Counted from the stretch's first letter, positions 1 to 6,210 are shown. The stretch is DNA of 7,234 bases from CAYVLI01 sp964452105 [NCBI: uncultured Nitrospinota bacterium] (GCA_964452105.1 CAYVLI010000123.1:1-7234); one strand, 5' to 3'. Notes: generated from the sequence alone by a model not told the origin. Made by a program: numbers and translations.

Positions 1-25
1 CTTCAGAGGATTTACTGTGCGCCCC

Positions 26-457
26 CTATATATCGAAGAGGACTTCCGCCCTCCACCCCTTGTTCGTTTGGGCCACTATGAGGCGGTGATAAGTCACCGC
101 CTTTATGTGCCTGGTTACTCTGTGCCTCGAGGGGTCGAATTTTTCACCGCGGGCAGAGGCCTTCACCTGCATGGTATCGGCGCTCCGGATTCTGAAATCA
201 GACAGGAGCAGGAAACTCGTTTCGAATATATAGAGCAGCTCGTTGAGCCAGTTGACCATCGTGGAAGGCGCATCGTCTCCTGTGGCGCTTACCTCCACTA
301 CCACCTCTGCATTAATATCTACTCCATCGCACATGACGTCAAAAAGAGCGTAGGCGGCGTTTTGGTACAGCGCTTCGATGCTGGGCGCCTCGACGATTAT
401 ACCTATATCGGCGGTGACATCCATGATCCTGTACTTTCTCTTAGCCTGGGGCGCCAT
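26..457 (-). CDS. Archease (RtcB RNA ligase activator), complete
   Basis: A 143-residue protein, the normal length for archease. In organisms studied, archease is a small metal-binding cytosolic protein that helps the RNA ligase RtcB load guanylate and turn over during tRNA splicing or RNA repair. Visible family signs are the N-terminal TADIG (residues 15-19), the GEKFD segment (104-108), the conserved KAVTYH (119-124) and a C-terminal FDI whose Asp142 matches the family's terminal acidic residue. One oddity is DVTADIG at 13-19, where most archeases have DHTADIG or EHTADIG, so Val14 replaces a very common His. The ATG at 455-457 has an AGGA only 3 bases upstream, which is close for a Shine-Dalgarno. 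A second Met at residue 12 would leave almost nothing before TADIG, so I keep the first. Only 25 bases lie downstream, so an rtcB partner cannot be judged. The family call is firm; activity is inferred. Confidence 0.93.
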   Translation of the reverse strand: MAPQAKRKYRIMDVTADIGIIVEAPSIEALYQNAAYALFDVMCDGVDINAEVVVEVSATGDDAPSTMVNWLNELLYIFETSFLLLSDFRIRSADTMQVKASARGEKFDPSRHRVTRHIKAVTYHRLIVAQTNKGWRAEVLFDI

Positions 458-511
458 AAATCCTGAGCCTGCTGCAAAAGGGTGCGCGTTCCGAGAAACA
501 GCCTTAATTTA

Positions 512-541
512 AATATATCATACAGGGGAAAAGGGGAGCAA
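512..541 (-). promoter_or_regulatory. Possible sigma-70 promoter for archease
   Basis: On the minus strand, TTGCTC (536-541) is followed after 18 bp by TATATT (512-517). The -10 matches consensus at five of six bases and the -35 at three of six. Transcription would begin near 505, leaving an untranslated leader of roughly 48 bases before the archease ATG. The 147-bp gap after DUF502 makes a separate promoter reasonable. The match is modest and comes from an AT-rich patch, so chance is possible. Confidence 0.33.
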
Positions 542-604
542 AACTAAATTGGGAAGCTGAGTGGGCGAGCATGAGGTTAACCCTCGCAGCGGCTGATAGA
601 AGGC

Positions 605-1303
605 CTATTCGATTTTCTCCGCCGCCGGTCGGTGTTCTTCCGTATCATTCAATCTCTTAGGCATAATGTTAATATTCTTGGGGGAGATGGTTCCGGCGGA
701 GATGATGAGCCGGAATCCTTCCTCAATGCTCAGGTCGAGCGCTACCAATTCCTTCTTGGGCAATATCACCAGGAAACCCGAGGTGGGATTAGGAGCGGTT
801 GGAACGAAGACGTTTACCAGATGATCTTTTTCGTCCAGCTCATCTATGCCCCTGGGGGTATCACTGGTGATGAAACCCACAGCGTAAATTCCTTTCCTGG
901 GGTATTCGAGCAGGACCACCTGCCTGAAGGCATTCTTGTCCGGGTTTGCTATGGCCTCCATTATGTTTTTTGTGGCTTGATAGATGGTCCTGAAAAGGGG
1001 AACCCTATCCAGAGCCTTCTCAAGGGATTGGATGATCTTCTTCCCGACGTAGCTGGTTGTGAGCAGGCCCACCAGAAAGATGAGTATTATCGTGGCGATG
1101 ACGCTCAGGAAGGGTATATCGAAAGAGGCAGGGAGGTCCACGCCGAAGAGGCTTACGATTTTGGTGAGCCGGGGCAGGGTGAGCAGGTTGTTCAGCTTGG
1201 AGAAGACGAAATAGAAGGCATAGATGGTGATGGCGGTGGGTATCAGAACCAGCAGACCCGCAATGAACGTATTTCTAAGTTTTGTTCTGACCTTTACCAG
1301 CAA
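605..1303 (-). CDS. DUF502 family membrane protein
   Basis: A 232-residue integral membrane protein of the DUF502 family (PF04367), whose biochemical role is not established. The N-terminal hydrophobic segment (about 13-34, containing GLLVLIPTAITIY) and a second one (about 64-83, ending VGLLTTSYVGKK) are the expected two membrane helices. They are followed by the family's conserved stretches VPLFRTIYQATKNI (101-114), FRQVVLLEYPRKG (126-138), VNVFVPTAPNPTSGF (163-177) and LSIEEGFRLIISAG (191-204). These C-terminal parts form a soluble domain on one face of the membrane. Translation appears to start at TTG (1301-1303), because GAGG at 1312-1315 sits 8 bases upstream and no in-frame ATG or GTG is better placed. 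The last 20 or so residues are charged and probably variable. It lies 136 bp after mltG with its own good promoter, so it need not belong to that operon. Confidence 0.93.
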   Translation of the reverse strand: MLVKVRTKLRNTFIAGLLVLIPTAITIYAFYFVFSKLNNLLTLPRLTKIVSLFGVDLPASFDIPFLSVIATIILIFLVGLLTTSYVGKKIIQSLEKALDRVPLFRTIYQATKNIMEAIANPDKNAFRQVVLLEYPRKGIYAVGFITSDTPRGIDELDEKDHLVNVFVPTAPNPTSGFLVILPKKELVALDLSIEEGFRLIISAGTISPKNINIMPKRLNDTEEHRPAAEKIE

Positions 1304-1311
1304 AACCGATT

Positions 1312-1315
1312 CCTC
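1312..1315 (-). promoter_or_regulatory. Shine-Dalgarno deciding the TTG start of the DUF502 gene
   Basis: GAGG on the minus strand lies 8 bases before the TTG at 1301-1303. An ATG overlaps the site (1315-1317) but is in another frame and reaches a stop after seven codons, so it is not the start. This supports a TTG initiator. Confidence 0.55.
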
Positions 1316-1359
1316 ATGACAGAGGCTTCTTAATACTGATCGTTCATTTTTCTGTTGTA

Positions 1360-1389
1360 ATTATAACATTCACATAATAGTTAAAACAA
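1360..1389 (-). promoter_or_regulatory. Extended -10 sigma-70 promoter for the DUF502 gene
   Basis: The minus strand carries a perfect TATAAT (1360-1365), preceded by TGT (1366-1368), which makes an extended -10 element (TGnTATAAT). A weaker TTGTTT (1384-1389) lies 18 bp upstream as the -35. Transcription would start near 1353, giving a leader of about 50 bases before the TTG start. This is the best promoter match in the window. One arm of the inverted repeat at 1373-1409 falls inside the -35/-10 spacer, so a bound protein there could control the promoter. Confidence 0.6.
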
Positions 1390-1409
1390 GAGAATAGCCA
1401 ACTATTATG
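1373..1409. repeat. Perfect 10-bp inverted repeat over the DUF502 promoter
   Basis: CATAATAGTT (1373-1382) and AACTATTATG (1400-1409) are exact reverse complements separated by 17 bp. A further ATAGTT at 1411-1416 can pair with AACTAT at 1400-1405 as a short alternative hairpin. The left arm lies in the promoter spacer and the right arm upstream of the -35. It may be an operator, or a weak AT-rich hairpin in the transcript leaving mltG. No run of T follows directly, so it is not a clear intrinsic terminator. Confidence 0.55.
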
Positions 1410-1439
1410 GATAGTTATAGCGTTATCAGCGATACCGGC

Positions 1440-2447
1440 TCATCTTCTTTTGAGGGCACGTACGGCCCTGTTGTGTTCCCTCAGGGTGGATGAAAACTTG
1501 TGGGTCCCGTCTTTCCCGGCCACGAAGTAGATATATGGAGTCTTTTCTGGATAGAGCGCGGCCTTGATGGAGGAGATGCCGGGGCTGGATATGGGCCCCG
1601 GCGGGAGCCCTGGATGAAGATAGGTGTTGTATGGAGAGGGGGTTTTCATCATCTTCTCGGTTAGCGCTCCCCTGTAGCCTCCGAGGGCGTAACGAACCGT
1701 CGGGTCTGCCTGGAGGGGCATACCCCTCTTTAGCCGGTTATGAAATACCCCGGAGATGATGGGGCGCTCTGGTTCCACTGCAGCTTCCTCCTCGATGATG
1801 GACGCCAGAGTGAGCACCTGGTGCATACTCATGCCCAGTTCCTGCGCCCTGCGCTGAAAGTCCGGGGGATATTTCTTCTTCAGCGCCGAGAGCATGGTCT
1901 CTATTATCTCCCGTCCGGTGACGCCGTAGGTGAAGTAATATGTCTCGGGGAAGAGATAACCTTCCATGGATGGAGCGTCGAGACCCAACCGGGCAACAAG
2001 AACCGGATCGGTCGCCTGCGCAAGGAAGCTCCCGGCCGCGCTTAATCCTTCTCTTTCCAGCGCCGCCGCTATCTCTTTCAGGGTGTACCCTTCGGGGATG
2101 GTTACTTTTCGATAATGGATCCTTCCTTCCTTCAGGGTATCGAGGACTTCATTCATGCTCATGGCCGGGCTGAGTCTGTATTCCCCTGCTCTGAGAGACC
2201 GGGTATCCTGATGCAGCATCACCAAAAGGTTGAAAGCACGATGTCCTTTGATGATGCCTTCTTTCTCCAGAAGCCTTCCGATATCCTTTACTCCCAGCCC
2301 TTTACGGATGAGAACTATTTTCTCCCTACCGGAGGGGTCCATTGGAGAAGAGAACAGATGCATCAGGTAGATGGCGCCGGTAAGAAATACGACGGCTATG
2401 AGGACGGGCAGCATTATGGCCAGGGTGCGCGGTCGTGGCGGAGTCAT
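1440..2447 (-). CDS. mltG: Endolytic murein transglycosylase MltG (YceG-like)
   Basis: A 335-residue inner-membrane enzyme that cuts nascent glycan strands within the chain and is thought to end peptidoglycan polymerisation. An N-terminal membrane helix spans about 9-29. Next come a LysM-like region (about 42-92) and the YceG catalytic domain. Key motifs are EGYLFPETYYF (162-172), LASIIEEEA (214-222) with Glu219 at the position of the catalytic Glu of Escherichia coli MltG, QADPTVRYAL (246-255), SPYNTYLHPGLPPGPI (271-286) and the C-terminal FVAGKDGTHKFSST (308-321). Length is typical and nothing essential is missing. The ATG overlaps the ruvX stop as ATGA, and AAGG at 2456-2459, 8 bases upstream inside ruvX, serves as ribosome binding site. 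Translational coupling to ruvX is therefore likely. The ruvX-mltG order is common in bacteria. Confidence 0.97.
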   Translation of the reverse strand: MTPPRPRTLAIMLPVLIAVVFLTGAIYLMHLFSSPMDPSGREKIVLIRKGLGVKDIGRLLEKEGIIKGHRAFNLLVMLHQDTRSLRAGEYRLSPAMSMNEVLDTLKEGRIHYRKVTIPEGYTLKEIAAALEREGLSAAGSFLAQATDPVLVARLGLDAPSMEGYLFPETYYFTYGVTGREIIETMLSALKKKYPPDFQRRAQELGMSMHQVLTLASIIEEEAAVEPERPIISGVFHNRLKRGMPLQADPTVRYALGGYRGALTEKMMKTPSPYNTYLHPGLPPGPISSPGISSIKAALYPEKTPYIYFVAGKDGTHKFSSTLREHNRAVRALKRR

Positions 2448-2884
2448 GGGGTATGCCTTCCTTCTCCCTCCTGCCTGCAGCCGTCGAGGTACCCCTGCAG
2501 GATGATCTGTGCGGCCAGTTTATGGGTTATTTTTCTCCTCTTACGCCTGCTCAGATTTGCCTGGATGAGAGTTTTTTCAGCCTCTACGGTGGAGAGCCGC
2601 TCGTCCCACAGGTGTACGGGCAATCCCAGTCCTATTTTGAGCCGCTCCGCCTCCCCGATTGCTTTTTCTCCCTGGGTTCCTATCGAGCCGTCCATATTAA
2701 TGGGCAGACCTACAACCAATTCCTGAACGGAATGCTCCTTCACCAGTTCCTTGAGGCGGGCTAAAACTTGAGCGCGTGAGGTGCGTTTAAGGGTGGTGAG
2801 CGTTTGAGATATTATTTTCCGCTCGTCGCTGATGGCGACGCCTATGTTTTTGGAGCCGAGGTCCAATGCCAGTATTCGGCCCAT
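2444..2884 (-). CDS. ruvX: RuvX/YqgF, RNase H-fold nuclease-like protein
   Basis: A 146-residue protein of the YqgF family, usually called putative Holliday junction resolvase and linked to pre-16S rRNA 5'-end processing in Escherichia coli. It has ILALDLGSKNIGVAISD (4-20) with the first catalytic Asp at residue 8, VVGLPINMDGS (57-67), and LWDERLSTVEAE (92-103) with the second acidic residue in WDER. The last motif reads KITHKLAAQIILQGYLD (118-134). Here His121 stands where relatives such as Bacillus YrrK have Asp (DKxAA), so the third acidic metal ligand appears to be lost; the codon is CAT. The rest is well conserved, so the protein is probably folded and may have altered metal use or activity. 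It starts 19 bp after the TolC-like gene and overlaps mltG by 4 bp. No strong ribosome binding site precedes its ATG (GGGA is only 1 base away), which suggests coupling to the gene before it. Confidence 0.95.
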   Translation of the reverse strand: MGRILALDLGSKNIGVAISDERKIISQTLTTLKRTSRAQVLARLKELVKEHSVQELVVGLPINMDGSIGTQGEKAIGEAERLKIGLGLPVHLWDERLSTVEAEKTLIQANLSRRKRRKITHKLAAQIILQGYLDGCRQEGEGRHTP

Positions 2885-2903
2885 ATCCCAACTATTTCAC
2901 AAA

Positions 2904-4553
2904 TTAATCTATTCTTATTTTTCTGTTATCGAGGAGGGTAGCTGTAACCCTCTGCAGTTCCACCATTGACTCATTATAATCTATTATAGCTCTTACGGCG
3001 TTGTTTTCGGCTATGGCCAGGTCTTCTTGAAGTTCGAGAACTTCGAAGTTTGTGGATATGCCTACTTCCAGCTTTTTCTCCTCAGATTCCAGCCTTTCTC
3101 TGGCCAGCTCTTCGGCTACCCTGGTGGCTTTTACCCTCTCCAGGTCTCCATTGAGCCGCCTGGCCGCTTTCCTGACTTCTTCCTGGATTACCAGCTCGAG
3201 GTTATGAAGCTTGATTATAGCCTGCCGCTCCTCCAGCTTTCTCCTGGTATATTCGCTCCTTCGTTCTACGTTCCCGATGGGAAACTCGACGGATACCCCG
3301 ATCATCCAGGAATAGAAATCCCCGCTGAAAAGCTCGTGGAGGCTGTCCGTATAGTTGCCGTCTAAAGGGCTCGGCCCTCCCAGGGTGCTCAGTCCCAGCG
3401 ATGTCGTGCGGCCGCTAAGGCCGTTGAGGCCGACGCTGCTCACCATGTCCAGCCTGGGGAGCATGCCGTTTTTGGAGACCTTGACCCTTATCCCGCGATT
3501 CTTCAAATCTAATTTGGCCTCTCTATAGTCGTATCTCTTAACAAAGGACTTTTTGAGTATATCTTCCAGATCAAACTGCTGTTCCTCGAAGGGCGGCTCA
3601 TCTGTGGGCACTACGGTAAGCGCCCACATATCTTTATGTTCTTTGGGGTTCATGATCCTTCTGAGCTTGTCTTCGGCATCCTTGATGGCCACACGGGCGT
3701 TGATAATGGCTTCTCGCCGTTCAGCGACCACTGCTTCGGCTTGAAGTATCTCTACCGGGGCCATTACCCCCACCTCAACCTGTATCTGGTTTTTTCGAAG
3801 CAGTTCCTCAGCAAGCTCCTGCGACCTCTGCCTCACCTTAAAGATTTCTTCTGCGGATACCAGTTCCCAGTACGCCACCTCCGTCTGGGCGACTATGTCG
3901 TTGACCCTGGAAGCGAACTCGATTTCGGAAATCCTTCTCTGGTTCTTAGATATATCTATGTTGCTCCTGTTTATGGTTATGCCATAACCCCTGAGCAGCG
4001 GCTGGGTTACGGTGAGTGAAAGGTTGGTAGTAAAGGAAGGGGTCAGAGTAGCTACGCGGGAGTTGGTGCGATTCCTGTTTGAGTCGTACCTGACTTCGAC
4101 GGTCCCCCCGGTTATAACCTTGGATTTCAGGCCCGCGTTAAAGTTGAGGTTGCTGCTGGCGACTACGTTCGTGAACGTGCTGGTTGAAGAAGGACTGACT
4201 GTGCGTTCTCCATCGACGCCTGTAAAAACCACGGGGTGAAACTCAGATTTAGCTTTTGCCACGAAGGTCTGGGCTATCTGAGGATTGAATCTCTCGACTG
4301 CTATGTCCAGGTTGTTGAGGAGAGCTATCCTGACGCTATCTTTTATGCTCAGCTTGAGCGTGCTCTCGCTCTGGAGGGAGGATTTCACCGGGAGTTTAGG
4401 GCCGGCTTCCTTCGCGAGGGAAGAGGATGAGAATTCCCACAGGAACAGGGCAGCGATAACGAAGATAAAAACACGGCATTTTATTTTTCTCGATAGCATC
4501 CCTTTTCTCACACCTTTTCTTTTATGGGCGTGTAAAAGTTTTGTCGCCTTCAT
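2904..4553 (-). CDS. TolC-like outer-membrane efflux protein (OEP family)
   Basis: A protein of about 549 residues with two outer-membrane-efflux repeats, as in TolC/OprM channels that link inner-membrane exporters to the outside. Counting from the ATG at 4553, repeat one covers about 66-300 and repeat two about 326-540. LTVTQPLLRGYG (180-191) is a typical OEP signature. Long amphipathic helices occur around 205-300 and 430-540, including VGISTNFEVLELQEDLAIAE (497-516), as in the periplasmic tunnel. The signal peptide has a hydrophobic core VFIFVIAALFLWEF and likely cleavage after SLA. Three starts are possible: GTG at 4565, ATG at 4553 with GGAG 6 bases upstream, and ATG at 4499, which gives a more ordinary signal peptide without the very basic preceding residues. 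I use 4553. No adaptor or pump gene adjoins, so the substrate is unknown. It heads a probable operon with ruvX and mltG. Confidence 0.92.
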   Translation of the reverse strand: MKATKLLHAHKRKGVRKGMLSRKIKCRVFIFVIAALFLWEFSSSSLAKEAGPKLPVKSSLQSESTLKLSIKDSVRIALLNNLDIAVERFNPQIAQTFVAKAKSEFHPVVFTGVDGERTVSPSSTSTFTNVVASSNLNFNAGLKSKVITGGTVEVRYDSNRNRTNSRVATLTPSFTTNLSLTVTQPLLRGYGITINRSNIDISKNQRRISEIEFASRVNDIVAQTEVAYWELVSAEEIFKVRQRSQELAEELLRKNQIQVEVGVMAPVEILQAEAVVAERREAIINARVAIKDAEDKLRRIMNPKEHKDMWALTVVPTDEPPFEEQQFDLEDILKKSFVKRYDYREAKLDLKNRGIRVKVSKNGMLPRLDMVSSVGLNGLSGRTTSLGLSTLGGPSPLDGNYTDSLHELFSGDFYSWMIGVSVEFPIGNVERRSEYTRRKLEERQAIIKLHNLELVIQEEVRKAARRLNGDLERVKATRVAEELARERLESEEKKLEVGISTNFEVLELQEDLAIAENNAVRAIIDYNESMVELQRVTATLLDNRKIRID

Positions 4554-4559
4554 CCTCTT

Positions 4560-4563
4560 CTCC
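4560..4563 (-). promoter_or_regulatory. Shine-Dalgarno favouring the ATG at 4553 of the TolC-like gene
   Basis: GGAG on the minus strand lies 6 bases before the ATG at 4551-4553 and overlaps the upstream GTG (4563-4565). That GTG has no comparable site before it. This favours ATG 4553 over GTG 4565, but does not exclude the internal ATG at 4499. Confidence 0.45.
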
Positions 4564-4568
4564 ACAAG

Positions 4569-4596
4569 TCTATAATTGGCAGCCCGGATATAACAA
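4569..4596 (-). promoter_or_regulatory. Weak candidate promoter for the TolC-like operon
   Basis: TTGTTA (4591-4596), a 16-bp spacer and TATAGA (4569-4574) on the minus strand match consensus at four of six bases each. Transcription would begin near 4562, leaving almost no leader before ATG 4553 but about 60 bases before ATG 4499. If this promoter is real, the internal start becomes more likely. Confidence 0.25.
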
Positions 4597-4709
4597 AACT
4601 ATCGCTTCGTTGCTCCCTTAAAAAAGAAATCCAGCTCATTATGAATGTTTTAAATACCGCAATCGAAGCTACCATCCCTTTTCTTCACTGTCAAGGCTTT
4701 TTATTCATC

Positions 4710-4722
4710 ATGTTACTAACAT
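4710..4722. promoter_or_regulatory. Perfect 13-bp palindrome, possible operator
   Basis: ATGTTA-C-TAACAT is an exact inverted repeat around one central base. Its size and form resemble binding sites of dimeric repressors such as the TetR or MarR families, which often control efflux genes. It lies about 150 bp upstream of the TolC-like start and 480 bp upstream of the rightward gene, and no regulator gene is in the window, so the function is a guess. Confidence 0.35.
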
Positions 4723-4737
4723 AATTGATTAAAGTAG

Positions 4738-4777
4738 AGAGAATATCCTTCCATCTATTCTCATGAAGAGAATATCC
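4738..4777. repeat. 11-bp direct repeat, 29 bp apart, with hairpin
   Basis: AGAGAATATCC occurs at 4738-4748 and again at 4767-4777, 29 bp apart from start to start. The second copy is also part of a perfect stem, TATTCTC (4756-4762) with GAGAATA (4768-4774), closing a 5-base loop. The spacing is close to three helical turns, which would place two bound proteins on roughly the same face of DNA. It may also be chance. Confidence 0.4.
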
Positions 4778-4902
4778 GCACGAATACAAGAAATCTTTTA
4801 AAGCGGTAGCGAGGTGAGCTACTCCCTTTTGCCTGTTCTATCTTCGGCGCCTCCTGAAAGAACCCTGTACGGCCTTGTCGAAGCCTTTCAAAGCATGGCT
4901 GC

Positions 4903-4988
4903 TGTTATTCTGAACGCAGCGAAGAATCTCTCTTATCATTCTGTTATCTTTATCTTTTACGAGATGCTTCGCTTCGCTCAGCATGACA
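4903..4988. repeat. MITE-like imperfect inverted repeat
   Basis: Two 28-bp arms, 4903-4930 and 4961-4988, match as reverse complements at 23 of 28 positions around a 30-bp spacer. The right arm contains GCTTCGCTTCGCTCAGCATG and the left arm the related GAACGCAGCGAAGAATCTC. From memory, repeats built on this core, with arms reading like TTCTGAGCGAAGCGAAGAAT, are scattered through intergenic regions of many bacterial genomes. It has no coding capacity for a transposase, so it would be moved, if at all, by an enzyme elsewhere. A short direct repeat TCTTATCA lies inside the spacer (4931-4938) and just outside the right arm (4989-4996). Confidence 0.7.
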
Positions 4989-5117
4989 TCTTATCAGGGA
5001 AGCCTGAGCTTTACACAATCCTCGGCAGTCCGTGAAGGGACTTCTTCAGGATTAACCTTCATTGAAAAACTCATCGCTAATGGGAATGGTGTCTCGCCCT
5101 TTCGATACAGTTTAGCT

Positions 5118-5146
5118 TTGCACAGGGTAACGGGTGGTGATATAAA
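5118..5146 (+). promoter_or_regulatory. Candidate sigma-70 promoter for the flippase-like gene
   Basis: TTGCAC (5118-5123) is followed after exactly 17 bp by TATAAA (5141-5146), matching consensus at three and five of six bases. Transcription would start near 5153, leaving a leader of about 36 bases before the ATG at 5189. It is well placed to drive both this gene and the cysteine desulfurase behind it. Confidence 0.45.
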
Positions 5147-5188
5147 TATTAACTACCATTTAAATTTAAGATAGGCTCGTGAAATAGA

Positions 5189-6208
5189 ATGGGAAAAATG
5201 AAATTAAATCTGGTCATCGGTGTCGTTATAAGCGCCGTTTCCATATATTACCTGGCCACCAAGATTGACGCTTCGGAATTGATAGCTGCTTTCAGGGGAG
5301 CCAACCTGCTGGCAATCATACCCGTGATATTCTTCAACTTCGCCTCCATATGGGTCAGGGCCGTGCGGTGGAAGTACCTTATGCGGCCCGTCGGTAACGT
5401 CAGGGTGGGAAGCCTCTTCTACGCGACGCTGGCAGGCTTCATGGTCAACATGATCCTGCCCGGCCGCCTGGGCGAATTTCTGAGAGCACACCTGGTGGGA
5501 GAGAAGGAAGGGCTGAGCAAGTTGAGCTCTCTGGCCACCATCGTGGTGGAACGTCTGGTGGATTGTTTCTGTATAATAGCCATATTGTTGGTTGTAATCA
5601 TCGTTTACATTTCAGGTCATGCCCCGGAGATAGGAGACATACTGCCGCACATGAAATACTACGGGATAGTAGTGGCGGCGATTTTGGCTGGCATCCTCGT
5701 ACTGCTGTTGATGCTTCAAAGGAGGAGGGAATGGGGCCTGAAATTCTTTTCCCCGCTCATGAAAATTCTTCCACAGGGCGCAAGCGAGCGCTTTGAAGAG
5801 ATGGTAAATGCATTTTTGGACGGTCTAAACTCCCTGAAGAAGAGCAGGAGCCTGGCCTGGGTTATAATACTCTCTGTCCCGCTATGGTCTCTTGCGGCTC
5901 TGGTCAATTATCTGCTCATCGGAGCTTTCGGCATCAAATTGCCCTTTTACGGCTACTTCTTCCTGATAATCACTCAAGCCCTGGGCGTGCTGGTGCCGAC
6001 CCCAGGCTACATTGGCACATACCACCTGGCCGCTCGCACGGGCCTGGTATGGCTGGGAATCGAAGAGGCCAAAGCCCAGAGCCTGGCCATAGCAATGCAC
6101 GCCTCCTTCTTCGTGCCCCTGATTATTGCGGGTCTGATTTATTGGTGGGTCAGCGGCCTATCTTTCAAGGCCTTCAGTAAAGAGAGCACCATGGGGATCA
6201 CCTCTTGA
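5189..6208 (+). CDS. Flippase-like membrane protein (LPG synthase TM domain family, UPF0104)
   Basis: A 339-residue polytopic inner-membrane protein of the PF03706 family, which includes the flippase half of MprF and free-standing relatives associated with lipid or glycolipid handling. It has about eight hydrophobic segments, near 6-23, 40-57, 75-91, 117-141, 157-177, 222-246, 254-272 and 302-322. Family motifs are WVRAVRWKYLM (55-65), LPGRLGEFLRAHLVGEKEG (90-108), VVERLVD (119-125) and PTPGYIGTYHLAARTGL (270-286). There is no C-terminal aminoacyl-transferase domain, so it is not a full MprF and its substrate is unknown. No strong ribosome binding site precedes ATG 5189. The in-frame ATG at 5198, with GGGA upstream, is an alternative that removes only three residues. 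The next gene begins 2 bp after its stop, so the two are almost certainly co-transcribed. Confidence 0.92.
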   Translation: MGKMKLNLVIGVVISAVSIYYLATKIDASELIAAFRGANLLAIIPVIFFNFASIWVRAVRWKYLMRPVGNVRVGSLFYATLAGFMVNMILPGRLGEFLRAHLVGEKEGLSKLSSLATIVVERLVDCFCIIAILLVVIIVYISGHAPEIGDILPHMKYYGIVVAAILAGILVLLLMLQRRREWGLKFFSPLMKILPQGASERFEEMVNAFLDGLNSLKKSRSLAWVIILSVPLWSLAALVNYLLIGAFGIKLPFYGYFFLIITQALGVLVPTPGYIGTYHLAARTGLVWLGIEEAKAQSLAIAMHASFFVPLIIAGLIYWWVSGLSFKAFSKESTMGITS

Positions 6209-6210
6209 AC

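Larger units (their letters stand above)
4566..5188. other. Gene-free region between divergent genes
   Basis: About 620 bp separate the leftward TolC-like gene from the rightward flippase-like gene. The short open frames here lack recognisable protein character and span repeats, so I see no gene. It holds, from left to right, a weak leftward promoter, a 13-bp palindrome (4710-4722), an 11-bp direct repeat with an embedded hairpin (4738-4777), a MITE-like inverted repeat (4904-4987) and a rightward promoter (5118-5146). The left part is AT-rich. Nothing resembles a tRNA or a riboswitch I can recognise. Confidence 0.7.

Noticed and set aside
17-466. A 149-residue plus-strand open frame opposite archease
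   Set aside because: No recognisable motif; the opposite strand encodes archease with clear family motifs.
565-587. Stem GCGAG/CTCGC just after the DUF502 stop as a terminator
   Set aside because: Only 5 bp with a 13-base loop and no run of T after it on the minus strand; too weak to call an intrinsic terminator.
1294-1317. A seven-codon ATG frame overlapping the DUF502 start, like a leader peptide
   Set aside because: It sits on the Shine-Dalgarno for the TTG start, has no binding site of its own and no run of regulatory codons or attenuator hairpin.
632-1333. A 233-residue open frame on the plus strand opposite the DUF502 gene
   Set aside because: Its translation is rich in Gly, Asp and Gln with no family motif, while the minus-strand frame is a clear DUF502 protein.
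4738-4777. CRISPR-like spaced repeats
   Set aside because: Only two short copies of 11 bp with an 18-bp gap and no cas gene; far below what a CRISPR array needs.
4814-5174. Small plus-strand open frames of 73 and 63 residues in the intergenic region
   Set aside because: One runs through the inverted repeat, neither has a good ribosome binding site or protein-like character.
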